From: Candidatus Moraniibacteriota bacterium
GTDB taxonomy: Bacteria; Patescibacteriota; Minisyncoccia; Moranbacterales; UBA11712
Length of the DNA stretch: 16,460 bases
NCBI GenBank assembly: GCA_003157295.1
Contig: PMJF01000013.1
Span: 1 to 16,460 of the forward strand
Direction of reading: 5' to 3'
Below are positions 6,786 to 13,763 of this stretch, piece after piece; position 1 is the stretch's first letter; each line of letters opens with the position of its first letter. Below the pieces are notes generated by a model. That model had not been told where the DNA came from. It saw only the letters and a program-made list of their open reading frames with translations, and ran no database searches. Both the position numbers and the translations under genes were made by a program.

Positions 6786-7211
6786 ATGTTCCTTTCGAGA
6801 TGGCTTTGGATAAGCGAGATAATATTCATGCTTATTTTGACTCTGTCGATTTATCTTTCCGTCCGGAAATTTTTTTTCCTTAGCCCGTCAGTTAGGCTTC
6901 TAAAGATAACTGCCTGGAAATTCTGGACGCATCTTTTCTGGGGAATAGTGATCTTCCTGATTATTTCTTTTGTTTTGGGAGCAATCATCTCCGGCGCCTG
7001 GGAGGGTTTTAGTTACTTTTTTGCCGAAGCGGTCTACGGACCGCTTCTTTGTTTGGTAAATATTTCAGCTTCAAGACTCAACCTTAAAAATACGCTTTTA
7101 GCTTTTGGTCAATATTTTTCTGCACCTCATCGATGCTCGGCCTCCCATCCACTTCGATCAGAATTCCTTTTTCCCGAAAATGTTCGATCACCGGCATGGT
7201 TTCCTCTCTGA
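6786..7211 (+). CDS. Putative small membrane protein, the only plausible plus-strand gene
   Basis: I do not recognise this protein. The frame gives 141 aa, and the first 99 codons fill the gap between map and adk. They hold about three hydrophobic segments (residues 10-26, 49-69, 74-92) with basic residues between (VRKFFFLSPSVRLLK), as in a small membrane protein. Support: a sigma70-like promoter 29-57 nt upstream, a near-perfect Shine-Dalgarno, and no minus-strand frame in this 336-nt gap. Against: residues from 100 on are antisense to the end of adk and look like antisense translation (no clear pattern), and a strong terminator-like hairpin lies inside the frame at 7026-7047. The real gene may end earlier through a frameshift, or this may be a decayed remnant. 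An 8-T run at 6870-6877 is one place where an indel could have occurred. Confidence 0.45.
   Translation: MFLSRWLWISEIIFMLILTLSIYLSVRKFFFLSPSVRLLKITAWKFWTHLFWGIVIFLIISFVLGAIISGAWEGFSYFFAEAVYGPLLCLVNISASRLNLKNTLLAFGQYFSAPHRCSASHPLRSEFLFPENVRSPAWFPL
7026..7056 (+). terminator. Candidate rho-independent terminator (UACG tetraloop hairpin)
   Basis: GAAGCGGTC (7026-7034), loop TACG (7035-7038) and GACCGCTTC (7039-7047) form a perfect 9-bp stem. Read on the plus strand the loop is UACG closed by C-G, a member of the very stable UNCG tetraloop class. TTTGTTTGG follows, a T-rich tail as in intrinsic terminators. On the minus strand the tail is GGCAAAAAAG, so it would not end the adk transcript in the standard way. 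It lies inside the putative plus-strand ORF, so the two calls partly conflict. Confidence 0.5.
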
Positions 7212-7737
7212 AAACCTGAAGCCTTTTCTTGACTCCCTCTGGAGAATCGTCTTCCCTTTGAAAAATTTCTCCGCCGCATTCCGGGCATTTGTCGCTCCCG
7301 GTTTTCACGTCATGGCCCAAAATGAGCGGCCGGCCACACTGCTTGCAAGTCCGGCGCTTCTCGATCCTTTCAAGCGATTCGTTCTCTGGAAGATTGATAA
7401 AAACGGCCGCGTCGATCTTCCGTCCTGATTCTCTCAAGATCTCTTCCACATATTCCCTCTGGTCTTCCGTTCTCGGAACACCTTCGAAAACTATTCCCTG
7501 CTCCCGGGAAAAAGAATTGAGCTTCACGTTCAGCACTTCTTTGAGGATCTCGCTTGGCACCAAAGTCTTGGTGACATTTTGAATGCGATAGATCTCTCTT
7601 CCAAGAGGCGTATCGAGTTTTGCGATCCGACGCAGGGTTTTCCCCATATCGATATGCGCCAGGCTGTATTTTTTTGAAATAAGTTCCGCTTGAGTGCCTT
7701 TGCCGGAACCTTGCGGACCCAAAATAACTAAATTCAT
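7084..7737 (-). CDS. adk: Adenylate kinase with zinc-type LID domain
   Basis: Converts ATP and AMP to two ADP in the cytosol. The 217-aa protein has the P-loop GPQGSGKGTQ (7-16), the NMP-binding region with FEGVPRTEDQ (84-93; most relatives have GFPR where this has GVPR), Arg residues at 128-129 before the LID, and a LID domain with four cysteines: CKQC (131-134) and CPEC (151-154). These bind structural zinc in many Gram-positive and other bacteria. Asp163-Asp164 and the RLQVF segment follow. I chose ATG 7737, which gives the usual MNLVILGP start; a TTG at 7746 would add three residues. The gene is 31 nt after secY, its usual place in the spc operon. A 336-nt gap follows, with no T-tract terminator visible on this strand. 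Confidence 0.96.
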   Translation of the reverse strand: MNLVILGPQGSGKGTQAELISKKYSLAHIDMGKTLRRIAKLDTPLGREIYRIQNVTKTLVPSEILKEVLNVKLNSFSREQGIVFEGVPRTEDQREYVEEILRESGRKIDAAVFINLPENESLERIEKRRTCKQCGRPLILGHDVKTGSDKCPECGGEIFQREDDSPEGVKKRLQVFREETMPVIEHFREKGILIEVDGRPSIDEVQKNIDQKLKAYF

Positions 7738-7768
7738 AGGTACCAAAAGGGCTTAAGCGTTTGTTAAT

Positions 7769-9040
7769 TTAGAAACCTTCATAGTCCCGCATAATGAGCT
7801 GGGACTCTATCTGTTTCATTATTTCGATGACGACGCTCACGACAATGAGCAGTCCCGTGCCGCCGATCGTCAGAGATTGGACATTGGTCAGCCCCTGAAC
7901 AATGAACGGCAAAACCGCAATGAGACCTAAGAACAAAGCTCCGGCCAGCGTAATGCGGTTCAATACTCTGTGAAGAAATTCTGCGGTCGCTGATCCGGGC
8001 CGAATCCCCGGCACATATCCTCCTTGTTTTTGCATATTTTCGGCGATATTTTTTGGGTCAAATGTGACCGCGGTATAAAAATAAGTGAACAGTACGACGA
8101 GGACAAAATAGGCCGAACCGTAAAAAACCTGGTTCTTGAAAATATTATTGACCGTATTGGCAAAGTTGGCCAGCGTCGGATTGGAAGCATGAATGAAAAA
8201 ATTGGAGATCATCCCCGGGAAAAGCATGATCGACATCGCGAATATGATCGGGATCACACCGGCTTGATTGACCCTCAGCGGCAGATGAGTTGACGTCCCG
8301 CCGTAAACCCGGTTTCCCCTGATCCGCTTGGCATATGAAACCGGAATATTCCTTTGCCCTTCCGTGACAAAAACAACGGCAGCGATCACTAAAACTGCAA
8401 AAACGAGATAGCCAAGATACGTAAAAAGCATCGAAGAATCCCAAACGGCAAAGAGTCGAGAAATCGTTGTCGGTAACCCGGCCACAATTCCGGCGAAGAT
8501 AATGAGAGAAACGCCGTTTCCGATATTTTTTTCCGTTATCAGTTCCCCGAGCCACATAAGGAAAACCGTTCCGGCCGTCGCGGTGACGATGATCGTTCCC
8601 AGCTGAAGCGGAGTGAGCGCCCCAAAGATATTTTGGGATTTAAAAAGGTTGATCATCGCAAAAGTCTGAAGAGCTGCTAGAGGCACCGTCGCCCAACGCG
8701 TCCACATATTGAACTTCTGCCTTCCCGCTTCCCCTTCCTCCTTATAGATCTGCTCGAGACGCGGCACGATCATCGTGAGAAGCTGCATAATGATCGAAGC
8801 GGTGATATAAGGGCCAACACCAAGCATCACAACGGAAATGTTCCGAAGGCCACCGCCGGAAAACATATTCAAAAGTCCGAAAAATTGGTTGTTTTCGAAA
8901 AAATTACGCAGCTGATCCACGTTCACTCCCGGCACCGGAATATTCGCCGCAATCCTAAAAACAACTAAAATCCCCAATACGAAGAGGATTTTGTTGCGCA
9001 GTTCTTTTATTTTGAAGACTTGAAGTACTTTTTCTAGCAT
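7769..9040 (-). CDS. secY: Protein translocase subunit SecY
   Basis: Central channel of the Sec translocon in the cytoplasmic membrane; it exports unfolded proteins and inserts membrane proteins together with SecE and SecA. The 423 aa and about ten hydrophobic segments match the family. Seen: the first helix then ANIPVPGVN, the plug region NMFSGGGLRNISVVMLGVGPYI, the EGEAGRQKFN loop, the cytosolic VSYAKRIRGNRVYGG segment (C4 region), NQAGVIPIIFA, the FYTAVTFDPKNIAENMQKQGGYVPGIRPG loop in two parts, and a C-terminal end of QLIMRDYEGF. Its position between rplO and adk is the classical one. The start ATG follows an AT-rich leader without a Shine-Dalgarno, 30 nt after the rplO stop; a small inverted repeat spans that junction. 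Confidence 0.98.
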   Translation of the reverse strand: MLEKVLQVFKIKELRNKILFVLGILVVFRIAANIPVPGVNVDQLRNFFENNQFFGLLNMFSGGGLRNISVVMLGVGPYITASIIMQLLTMIVPRLEQIYKEEGEAGRQKFNMWTRWATVPLAALQTFAMINLFKSQNIFGALTPLQLGTIIVTATAGTVFLMWLGELITEKNIGNGVSLIIFAGIVAGLPTTISRLFAVWDSSMLFTYLGYLVFAVLVIAAVVFVTEGQRNIPVSYAKRIRGNRVYGGTSTHLPLRVNQAGVIPIIFAMSIMLFPGMISNFFIHASNPTLANFANTVNNIFKNQVFYGSAYFVLVVLFTYFYTAVTFDPKNIAENMQKQGGYVPGIRPGSATAEFLHRVLNRITLAGALFLGLIAVLPFIVQGLTNVQSLTIGGTGLLIVVSVVIEIMKQIESQLIMRDYEGF

Positions 9041-9053
9041 ATGGCTTCAATTG

Positions 9054-9074
9054 GTAATTTGAATTACAAATTAC
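9054..9074. repeat. AT-rich inverted repeat at the rplO stop
   Basis: GTAATTTG (9054-9061), a 5-nt loop, and CAAATTAC (9067-9074) pair perfectly over 8 bp. The arm nearest rplO includes its TAA stop. There is no T-tract after it on the minus strand and the stem is AT-rich, so it is unlikely to be a terminator. It could slow ribosomes or RNases between rplO and secY. Confidence 0.5.
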
Positions 9075-9496
9075 TGAATTTTTCCTCCGGCCTTCTCAAT
9101 TTTTTCTTTCGCCGCTTTGGAAACAAAACAATTTTTCAAGTTTACCGCTTTTGTTATTTCTCCGTTGTTCAAAATCTTTACCTTTGCCTTTATGTTACCA
9201 ATTAATCCCTTTTGCAGCAAAACGGCCGGAGTGACGGTATCGCCGGCATTGAATATTTTTTCAAGAGTTGAGAGTCCAACGACCTGGCTCTTCGGGAACA
9301 TAGAAGTGAATCCTCTTTTCTTGGGAAGATGTTCGATCAGAGTGGAGCGGCCTCCTTCAAAGATTGGGTTGACATTTCCTCCCGAACGGGATTTCTGGCC
9401 CTTCATTCCGCGTCCGGAATAGGTGCCTTTTTTCCCTCCCCGCCCGAGGCGCCTCTTTTTTTTCTGAGATTTTACTTTGAGTTGGTGTATTTGCAT
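9071..9496 (-). CDS. rplO: Large-subunit ribosomal protein L15 (uL15)
   Basis: Early-assembling protein of the 50S subunit; 141 aa, normal length. Its N-terminal half has the extended Gly/Lys/Arg stretch (RRLGRGGKKGTYSGRGMKG) that threads through 23S rRNA, then GQKSRSGG, FEGGR and LPKKRGF as in other bacteria. The ATG at 9496 is chosen; a GTG at 9508 would overlap rpsE and adds residues not seen in the family. Only one base separates it from the rpsE stop, so there is no room for rpmD, which usually sits here. secY follows after 30 nt. Confidence 0.97.
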   Translation of the reverse strand: MQIHQLKVKSQKKKRRLGRGGKKGTYSGRGMKGQKSRSGGNVNPIFEGGRSTLIEHLPKKRGFTSMFPKSQVVGLSTLEKIFNAGDTVTPAVLLQKGLIGNIKAKVKILNNGEITKAVNLKNCFVSKAAKEKIEKAGGKIQ

Positions 9497-9497
9497 A

Positions 9498-9974
9498 TTA
9501 TTTCTCACGTCCGCTTAATATTTTTACTTTTTCGAGCGCTTCAACAGTCGCTCTGGCCACGCTCAACTTATTCGAAGATCCTTGGGATTTGGAAACGATA
9601 TCTCGAATTCCGGCCAGCTCCACCACCGCTCTCACCGCTCCCCCGGCGACAATTCCCCGTCCCGGACGAGCCGGTTTCAAAAGCACTTGCGCGCTTCCAT
9701 CCTTTGCGGTTGTTTCGCAAGCGATAGTGTTATTGTGCCTCTTTATCTGGATCATCTTTTTCTTGGCAGCGTTATAGGCTTTTCGAACCGCCTCGCTCAC
9801 GTCATTTCCCTTAGCCACTCCGATTCCCACTTTTCCGTTTCGATTTCCAATGACCAAAGTCGCCCGGAACCGGAAACGCCGCCCGCCTTTGACCACGCGG
9901 GTCACCCGCGCCAGATCCAGTAATTTTTGGTCAAACTCCGGACGTTCTTTTCTTGTAAATTTTTTCCTAGCCAT
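9498..9974 (-). CDS. rpsE: Small-subunit ribosomal protein S5 (uS5)
   Basis: S5 sits at the mRNA entry side of the 30S subunit and affects decoding accuracy. The 158-aa protein begins with the double-stranded RNA-binding-like domain (LLDLARVTRVVKGGRRFRF at about 18-36, then GNRNGKVGIGVAKG), followed by the ribosomal S5 C-terminal domain with PARPGRGIVAGGAVRAV and AGIRDIVSKSQGSSN. Length and motifs are standard. It lies 25 nt after rplR. Next comes rplO after a single base, so the usual rpmD is missing. Confidence 0.98.
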   Translation of the reverse strand: MARKKFTRKERPEFDQKLLDLARVTRVVKGGRRFRFRATLVIGNRNGKVGIGVAKGNDVSEAVRKAYNAAKKKMIQIKRHNNTIACETTAKDGSAQVLLKPARPGRGIVAGGAVRAVVELAGIRDIVSKSQGSSNKLSVARATVEALEKVKILSGREK

Positions 9975-9999
9975 AAAAATATGCTGCTTATTTCGAATA

Positions 10000-10347
10000 T
10001 TAGAACTGGAGACCTTCTTCTCTCGCGCCTTCCGCCAAAGCTTTTATTTTTCCATGATATTTATATCCTTTTCTGTCAAAAACAATTTTCTCTATTTTCT
10101 TAGATGCGGCCATTTTCGCGATCTCTTGACCGATCTTTCTGGCCGTTTCAATATTATTTTTCCCGCCCTTTATCTTTCGGCTGTCGAAGGAAACGAGCGT
10201 TATCCCCTTCTCATCATCAATTATCTGCGCGTAAATATAGCTCAAGCTTCTGAAAATAGAAAGTCTTGGACGGCCATCCGCCCCCTTTATCTTCGCTCTG
10301 ACCCTTTTGGCCCTTCTTTGTCTGGTTTGATTATTATCCAATTTCAT
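10000..10347 (-). CDS. rplR: Large-subunit ribosomal protein L18 (uL18)
   Basis: Binds 5S rRNA and helps place it in the central protuberance of the 50S subunit. The 115-aa chain has the basic N-terminus (TRQRRAKRVRAKIKG), then RPRLSIFRSLSYIYAQIIDD, the core segment ARKIGQEIAKMA, and the family ending DRKGYKYHGKIKALAEGAREEGLQF in two parts. Normal length. It lies 15 nt after rplF and 25 nt before rpsE, in the classical order. Confidence 0.97.
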   Translation of the reverse strand: MKLDNNQTRQRRAKRVRAKIKGADGRPRLSIFRSLSYIYAQIIDDEKGITLVSFDSRKIKGGKNNIETARKIGQEIAKMAASKKIEKIVFDRKGYKYHGKIKALAEGAREEGLQF

Positions 10348-10362
10348 AAATTTATCGAAAAA

Positions 10363-10908
10363 TTACTTCTCCGCCGTGGTCGCTTTTTTTCCGGCTTTCT
10401 TTCTCACAATCTCTCCGACATAGCGGAAGCCTTTTCCCTTATACGGCTCAACTTTTTTGAGTCTCCGAACTGAGGCCGCAAATTGGCCGACTTTTTGCTT
10501 GTCGATGCCGGAAACAGTCAATACATTTTTTTCAATTTTGGCCTCAAGTCCTTCCGGAATCTCAACCTCGACCGGATGAGAAAAGCCCAACGCCATATCC
10601 AGTTTTTTGCCCTTGATAGCCATTCTATACCCCACGCCCTGCAGTTCCAATTGTTTTTCGTACCCTTTGGTGACGCCTTCGATCATATTCGATATCAGAA
10701 CTCTCGTCAGCCCCCACAACGCTCCGGCTGCTTTGGTTTTCTTCATGTTCTCCACTCTCAATTCCTTTTCTTCAAGAGTTACTTTCATGTCCGGATGAAA
10801 TTCAAAAACCAGGCTTCCTTTCGGTCCTTTGACGTTAATTTGCCGTTTTTCGATCTTGACCTCGACGCCCTCCGGAACGGCCACTATTTTTTTTCCTATT
10901 CTTGACAT
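10363..10908 (-). CDS. rplF: Large-subunit ribosomal protein L6 (uL6)
   Basis: L6 lies near the factor-binding site of the 50S subunit and the sarcin-ricin loop. The 181 aa have two repeated alpha/beta domains: MSRIGKKIVAVPEGVEV at the start, VKGPKGSL near 28, and in the second half LQGVGYRMAIKGKKL, LGFSHPVEVEIPEG and the ending PYKGKGFRYVGE followed by a short basic tail. I chose ATG 10908; a GTG at 10926 would add MKSGKI, which is not part of the family and overlaps rpsH. The gap to the rpsH stop is 4 nt. Confidence 0.97.
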   Translation of the reverse strand: MSRIGKKIVAVPEGVEVKIEKRQINVKGPKGSLVFEFHPDMKVTLEEKELRVENMKKTKAAGALWGLTRVLISNMIEGVTKGYEKQLELQGVGYRMAIKGKKLDMALGFSHPVEVEIPEGLEAKIEKNVLTVSGIDKQKVGQFAASVRRLKKVEPYKGKGFRYVGEIVRKKAGKKATTAEK

Positions 10909-10912
10909 AATT

Positions 10913-11317
10913 TTACCAGACTTCACAAATAATCTCCCCGCCCACTCCCGCCTGGCGGGCTTGGCTGTTGGTCACCAATCCCTTTGAAGTGGAGATGATG
11001 GAAAAACCAAAACCGCTTTTTACTTCTTGAATCTTGTCTTTCTTCGCGTATATTCTCTGGCCTTCCCGACTGACTCTCTGGAGATCCTGAATAAAGGAGA
11101 TCTTCTTCCCTTTTTCATCGCGGGCATACTTCAAAAAGATCCTGATCTGCTTTCTGCCATCGCTTTCCTCAACCGCGAATTTTTCTATGAATCTCTTTTT
11201 GAGCAGAATTTCAGCAATGGCGGCCTTGAATTTCGAAGACGGCATTAAAACCTCCGGATGGCCGGCCTGGCAGGCATTTCTTATTCTGGTTAGCATATCA
11301 CTGATTGGATCCAACAT
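10913..11317 (-). CDS. rpsH: Small-subunit ribosomal protein S8 (uS8)
   Basis: Primary 16S rRNA-binding protein of the 30S platform; in E. coli it is also the translational repressor of the spc operon. The 134 aa have DPISDMLTRIRNA at the start, the PSSKFKAAIAEIL helix, and the C-terminal rRNA-binding GFGFSIISTSKGLVTN segment ending in GGEIICEVW. Length is slightly over the usual 130 or so. I did not find an obvious S8 target fold at the rplE start, though I could not fold the RNA. It lies 33 nt after rpsN and 4 nt before rplF. Confidence 0.97.
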   Translation of the reverse strand: MLDPISDMLTRIRNACQAGHPEVLMPSSKFKAAIAEILLKKRFIEKFAVEESDGRKQIRIFLKYARDEKGKKISFIQDLQRVSREGQRIYAKKDKIQEVKSGFGFSIISTSKGLVTNSQARQAGVGGEIICEVW

Positions 11318-11350
11318 ATAGATAAATTCAAAATGTATAATTAACTTCTT

Positions 11351-11536
11351 TTACCAGCTTGATTTTTTTACTCCCGGGATCTCACCGCTTGAGGCCAACT
11401 CGCGAAAACAAATACGGCAGAGCTCAAAATCGCGCATATAACCCCGTTTTCTCCCGCAACGCCAGCAACGCCGGACTATTCGGGAAGAAAATTTGGGTTT
11501 TTTTCTAGCTCTGGCTTCTACTGATGTTTTTGCCAT
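11351..11536 (-). CDS. rpsN: Small-subunit ribosomal protein S14, zinc-binding type (uS14)
   Basis: A 61-aa S14 of the short zinc-binding form found in many Gram-positive bacteria and in CPR. Two CxxC pairs are seen: CWRC (24-27) and CRIC (40-43), with the basic loop [10 protein letters not shown] between them and the ending [11 protein letters not shown], all standard. It binds 16S rRNA in the 30S head. It starts 5 nt after the rplE stop and uses an ATG preceded by ACACAT, without a Shine-Dalgarno. Confidence 0.97.
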   Translation of the reverse strand: MAKTSVEARARKKPKFSSRIVRRCWRCGRKRGYMRDFELCRICFRELASSGEIPGVKKSSW

Positions 11537-11541
11537 ATGTG

Positions 11542-12087
11542 TTATTCTTCAGTTTTAATTGGAAATCCAAGCATTCTAAAGAGTTCGACTCCCTCTTCCG
11601 TTTTCTTGGCGGTCGTCACAAACGTCACTTGAAAACTGAATATCTGTTTTGCGCCTTCTGCGGATATCTCCGGAAAAACAATATGCTCTTTTATGGCTAG
11701 ATTGAGGTTTCCCCGGCTGTCAAAATTCCGAATCTCAATTCCGCGAAAATCCCGGATCCTGGGCAGAGCGGAGTCCACAAGCCTTTCCATAAAATGCCAC
11801 ATTCTTGCCCCGCGAAGAGTTACCTTGACTCCCACTTCCTGACCCTCTCGGATCTTAAAACCGGAAATTGACTTTTTGGCCTTTGTCAGAACCGGTTTTT
11901 GTCCGGAAATTATCTTCAAACCTTCGTAAACCTCATCGGTCGCTTCTTTTTCCTTGATATATTTTCCCAAACCGCAATTAATAACAACCTTCGAAATTTT
12001 GGGCACGGCAAAAATATTTCCATATCCAAACTTTTCTTTAAGTCTGGGAACAACCTTCTTATTATATTTTTCTTCCATGTTACTCAT
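11542..12087 (-). CDS. rplE: Large-subunit ribosomal protein L5 (uL5)
   Basis: 5S rRNA-binding protein that contacts the P-site tRNA and the 30S head. The 181 aa match the family: [17 protein letters not shown] near 25-41, [21 protein letters not shown] in two overlapping parts, [17 protein letters not shown], and FPEISAEG with TAKKTEEG near the end. The start is ATG 12087; an in-frame ATG at 12078 is also possible. It lies 5 nt after rplX and 5 nt before rpsN, so these three are tightly coupled. Confidence 0.97.
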   Translation of the reverse strand: MSNMEEKYNKKVVPRLKEKFGYGNIFAVPKISKVVINCGLGKYIKEKEATDEVYEGLKIISGQKPVLTKAKKSISGFKIREGQEVGVKVTLRGARMWHFMERLVDSALPRIRDFRGIEIRNFDSRGNLNLAIKEHIVFPEISAEGAKQIFSFQVTFVTTAKKTEEGVELFRMLGFPIKTEE

Positions 12088-12092
12088 AATGG

Positions 12093-12398
12093 CTAAATTT
12101 CACCTTGGCATTTCTTGCAAATGCGATATTTATTCTTTCCGCTAACCTTAAAACCGATCCTGGCGGCTTTCGAACACTTGGGACAAACCAGCATCAGATT
12201 CGAAATGTCGAGCGGAGCAGGAATTGATACTCTTTGGCCTTTTTCTCCCTGGCGGCGAGGCTTGGAATGTTTTTTCATGAGATTCAGCCCCTCGACGATG
12301 GCTTTTCCATTTTTTGGCGTTACATGCAAAACCTTACCGATCTTTCCTCGGTCTTTCCCGGATAAAATTTTCACTTGGTCGTTTTTTCTTATCTTCAT
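12093..12398 (-). CDS. rplX: Large-subunit ribosomal protein L24 (uL24) with C-terminal zinc ribbon
   Basis: Assembly-initiator protein of the 50S subunit near the exit tunnel. The 101 aa begin with a KOW motif (VKILSGKDRGKIGKVLHV, 9-26) and VEGLN, then MKKHSKPRRQGEKG and a zinc-ribbon tail with CPKC (72-75) and CKKC (94-97), a form common in bacteria. I chose ATG 12398, where the preceding AGGA at about 6-nt spacing is one of the few Shine-Dalgarno-like sites in this operon; an upstream start at 12440 would overlap the end of rplN and adds non-family residues. It is 13 nt after rplN. Confidence 0.95.
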   Translation of the reverse strand: MKIRKNDQVKILSGKDRGKIGKVLHVTPKNGKAIVEGLNLMKKHSKPRRQGEKGQRVSIPAPLDISNLMLVCPKCSKAARIGFKVSGKNKYRICKKCQGEI

Positions 12399-12411
12399 AA
12401 AATTCCTAGAG

Positions 12412-12777
12412 TTACCAAACTTCCGGCGCCAAAGAAACAATCTTCATAAAACCTCTATCTCTTATCTCTCGGGCGATGGGCCCGAAAATTCGCGTTCCCT
12501 TCGGCTCCGTTCCATCGACAATGACGGCCGCGTTATCGGAAAAACTGATATAGGAACCGTCTTTTCTTCTCAAATTTTTTCTCTGCCGAACAATTACGGC
12601 CCGAACCACCGCTTTTTTCTTTATCGTGCCGCGCGGTTCTGCTTCCTTAACTGAAGCGACAATGATATCGCCGATTTGGGCATATCTCCTCCGGGTTCCA
12701 CCAAGCACCTTAAAACACTCGATGATCTTGGCACCTGAGTTATCAGCGACCTTAAGTTTTGTTTCGGCTTGTATCAC
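12412..12777 (-). CDS. rplN: Large-subunit ribosomal protein L14 (uL14)
   Basis: L14 helps form intersubunit bridges and binds 23S rRNA. The protein has [18 protein letters not shown] near its start, [11 protein letters not shown], and the C-terminal [11 protein letters not shown] and [10 protein letters not shown], all standard. I chose GTG 12777, which gives a family-like [16 protein letters not shown] start and 121 aa. A TTG at 12804 in the same frame would add nine residues that do not match the family and would cross an inverted repeat. It is the first gene of the classical spc operon; the 64-nt gap before it is the largest in the ribosomal part. Confidence 0.94.
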   Translation of the reverse strand: MIQAETKLKVADNSGAKIIECFKVLGGTRRRYAQIGDIIVASVKEAEPRGTIKKKAVVRAVIVRQRKNLRRKDGSYISFSDNAAVIVDGTEPKGTRIFGPIAREIRDRGFMKIVSLAPEVW

Positions 12778-12794
12778 TTTGATGAAATACTTGG

Positions 12795-12840
12795 CATGGA
12801 ACAAATCTATATTATGTGTTCCATGTTATGTGTTATGTGA
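12795..12840. repeat. Inverted repeat plus 7-nt direct repeats at the rpsQ-rplN junction
   Basis: On the plus strand CATGGAACA (12795-12803) and TGTTCCATG (12817-12825) form a perfect 9-bp inverted repeat with a 13-nt loop. Overlapping it, TTATGTG occurs three times (12812-12818, 12826-12832, 12833-12839), the last two in tandem. In the minus-strand transcript this lies just upstream of the rplN start. There is no T-tract, so it does not look like an intrinsic terminator; a processing or translation-control site is possible. Confidence 0.6.
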
Positions 12841-12841
12841 T

Positions 12842-13087
12842 TTAATAAACAACCGCCCATTTCTTACCTTTGCTCATCGGACGAATTTCCATAATTTTTA
12901 CCTTATCTCCCATCTTGCACTTGTTTTCCGGATCATGAGCCTTATATTTTTTGGTAACCCGATATTTCTTCAAATATTTCCTATGGGATTTGAGAGTATT
13001 GACAGCCACCACCGCGGTCTTATCCATCTTGTCGCTGACGACCGTGCCCTCTGTCATACTTTTCGCTTTTTCGGTTTTTTTCGTCAT
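12842..13087 (-). CDS. rpsQ: Small-subunit ribosomal protein S17 (uS17)
   Basis: Primary 16S rRNA-binding protein of the 30S body. The 81-aa OB-fold protein has the EGTVVSDKMDKTAVVAV segment (13-29), KKYRVTKKYKAHDPENKCKMGD around 40-61, and the ending VKIMEIRPMSKGKKWAVV as in other bacteria. Its ATG overlaps the rpmC stop in an ATGA arrangement (13084-13087), which implies translational coupling. It ends the classical S10 operon. Confidence 0.96.
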   Translation of the reverse strand: MTKKTEKAKSMTEGTVVSDKMDKTAVVAVNTLKSHRKYLKKYRVTKKYKAHDPENKCKMGDKVKIMEIRPMSKGKKWAVVY

Positions 13088-13299
13088 ACTTTTTGGCTTA
13101 TATTCTTATTCCCAACTTTTCCTTCCGAAAAAACTGTCATTATTTGAGCTATTCCTTTCTTCGTAACTCTGATCTCCCGATGATTTTTCAACTGTTTACC
13201 GGAGATGTCAAATCTCATCTTAGTCATTTTATTCCTAAGCTCAATAAGATTCTTTTTCAACTCGTTCTCATTTTTTTCTCTGATTTCCTTGATCTTCAT
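13084..13299 (-). CDS. rpmC: Large-subunit ribosomal protein L29 (uL29)
   Basis: Small helical-hairpin protein at the exit of the peptide tunnel, near the docking site of chaperone trigger factor and SRP. The 71-aa protein has MKIKEIREKNENELKKNLIE, LRNKMTKMRFDISGKQLKN and REIRVTKKGIAQIMTV, matching the family in each segment. The AAAAAAGG before the ATG is a weak Shine-Dalgarno. It lies 24 nt after rplP and overlaps rpsQ by 4 nt. Confidence 0.95.
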   Translation of the reverse strand: MKIKEIREKNENELKKNLIELRNKMTKMRFDISGKQLKNHREIRVTKKGIAQIMTVFSEGKVGNKNISQKV

Positions 13300-13323
13300 A
13301 ATGCCTTTTTTGCAAATCCAAAA

Positions 13324-13734
13324 TTATTTCCGTTCTTCTATCCTTGTTTTTACGCTCAATTTGTCCGAGGCCAGCTTGAGTGCCTGCCGCGCGACGCTCA
13401 TGGCCACGCCGTCCATTTCGAAGATTATTCTTCCTGGACTGACTACCGACACAAAATGATCCACGCTTCCTTTACCCTTCCCCATCGGAGTTTCGTCCCC
13501 TTTTTTGGTCATGGGTTTGTCGGGAAATATTCTGATCCATATTTTTCCGCCGCGCTGGATATATCTTGTCATGGCGCGTCTCGCCGCTTCGATCTGTCTG
13601 GCTGAAACAAGCCCTGCTTCCAGCGATTTCAAACCGATACTGCCGAAGCTCAATTCCGCTCCTCCCTTGGTTTTCGCCGGCAGCTTTCCGCCGCGCTGGT
13701 GTTTCCTGAATTTTACTTTCTTGGGCATCAACAT
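13324..13734 (-). CDS. rplP: Large-subunit ribosomal protein L16 (uL16)
   Basis: L16 lies near the A-site tRNA and the peptidyl transferase region of the 50S subunit. The 136 aa show the standard [15 protein letters not shown] start, [10 protein letters not shown], the [19 protein letters not shown] segment and the [20 protein letters not shown] motif, then GRIIFEMDG. Normal length. The ATG at 13734 is used because an MLMP/MLIP start is usual in the family. Spacing is 29 nt to rpsC and 24 nt to rpmC. Confidence 0.97.
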   Translation of the reverse strand: MLMPKKVKFRKHQRGGKLPAKTKGGAELSFGSIGLKSLEAGLVSARQIEAARRAMTRYIQRGGKIWIRIFPDKPMTKKGDETPMGKGKGSVDHFVSVVSPGRIIFEMDGVAMSVARQALKLASDKLSVKTRIEERK

Positions 13735-13763
13735 ATAATATCAATCTTACATCTCAAAACGCT

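Noticed and set aside
7026..7047. Terminator for adk on the minus strand
   Set aside because: The hairpin is perfect, but on this strand it is followed by GGCAAAAAAG and not a T-tract, and the loop is CGTA and not an UNCG loop.
8145..8555. Minus-strand frame of 136 codons inside secY
   Set aside because: It is an alternative frame within the conserved SecY sequence, with no start signal and no family features.
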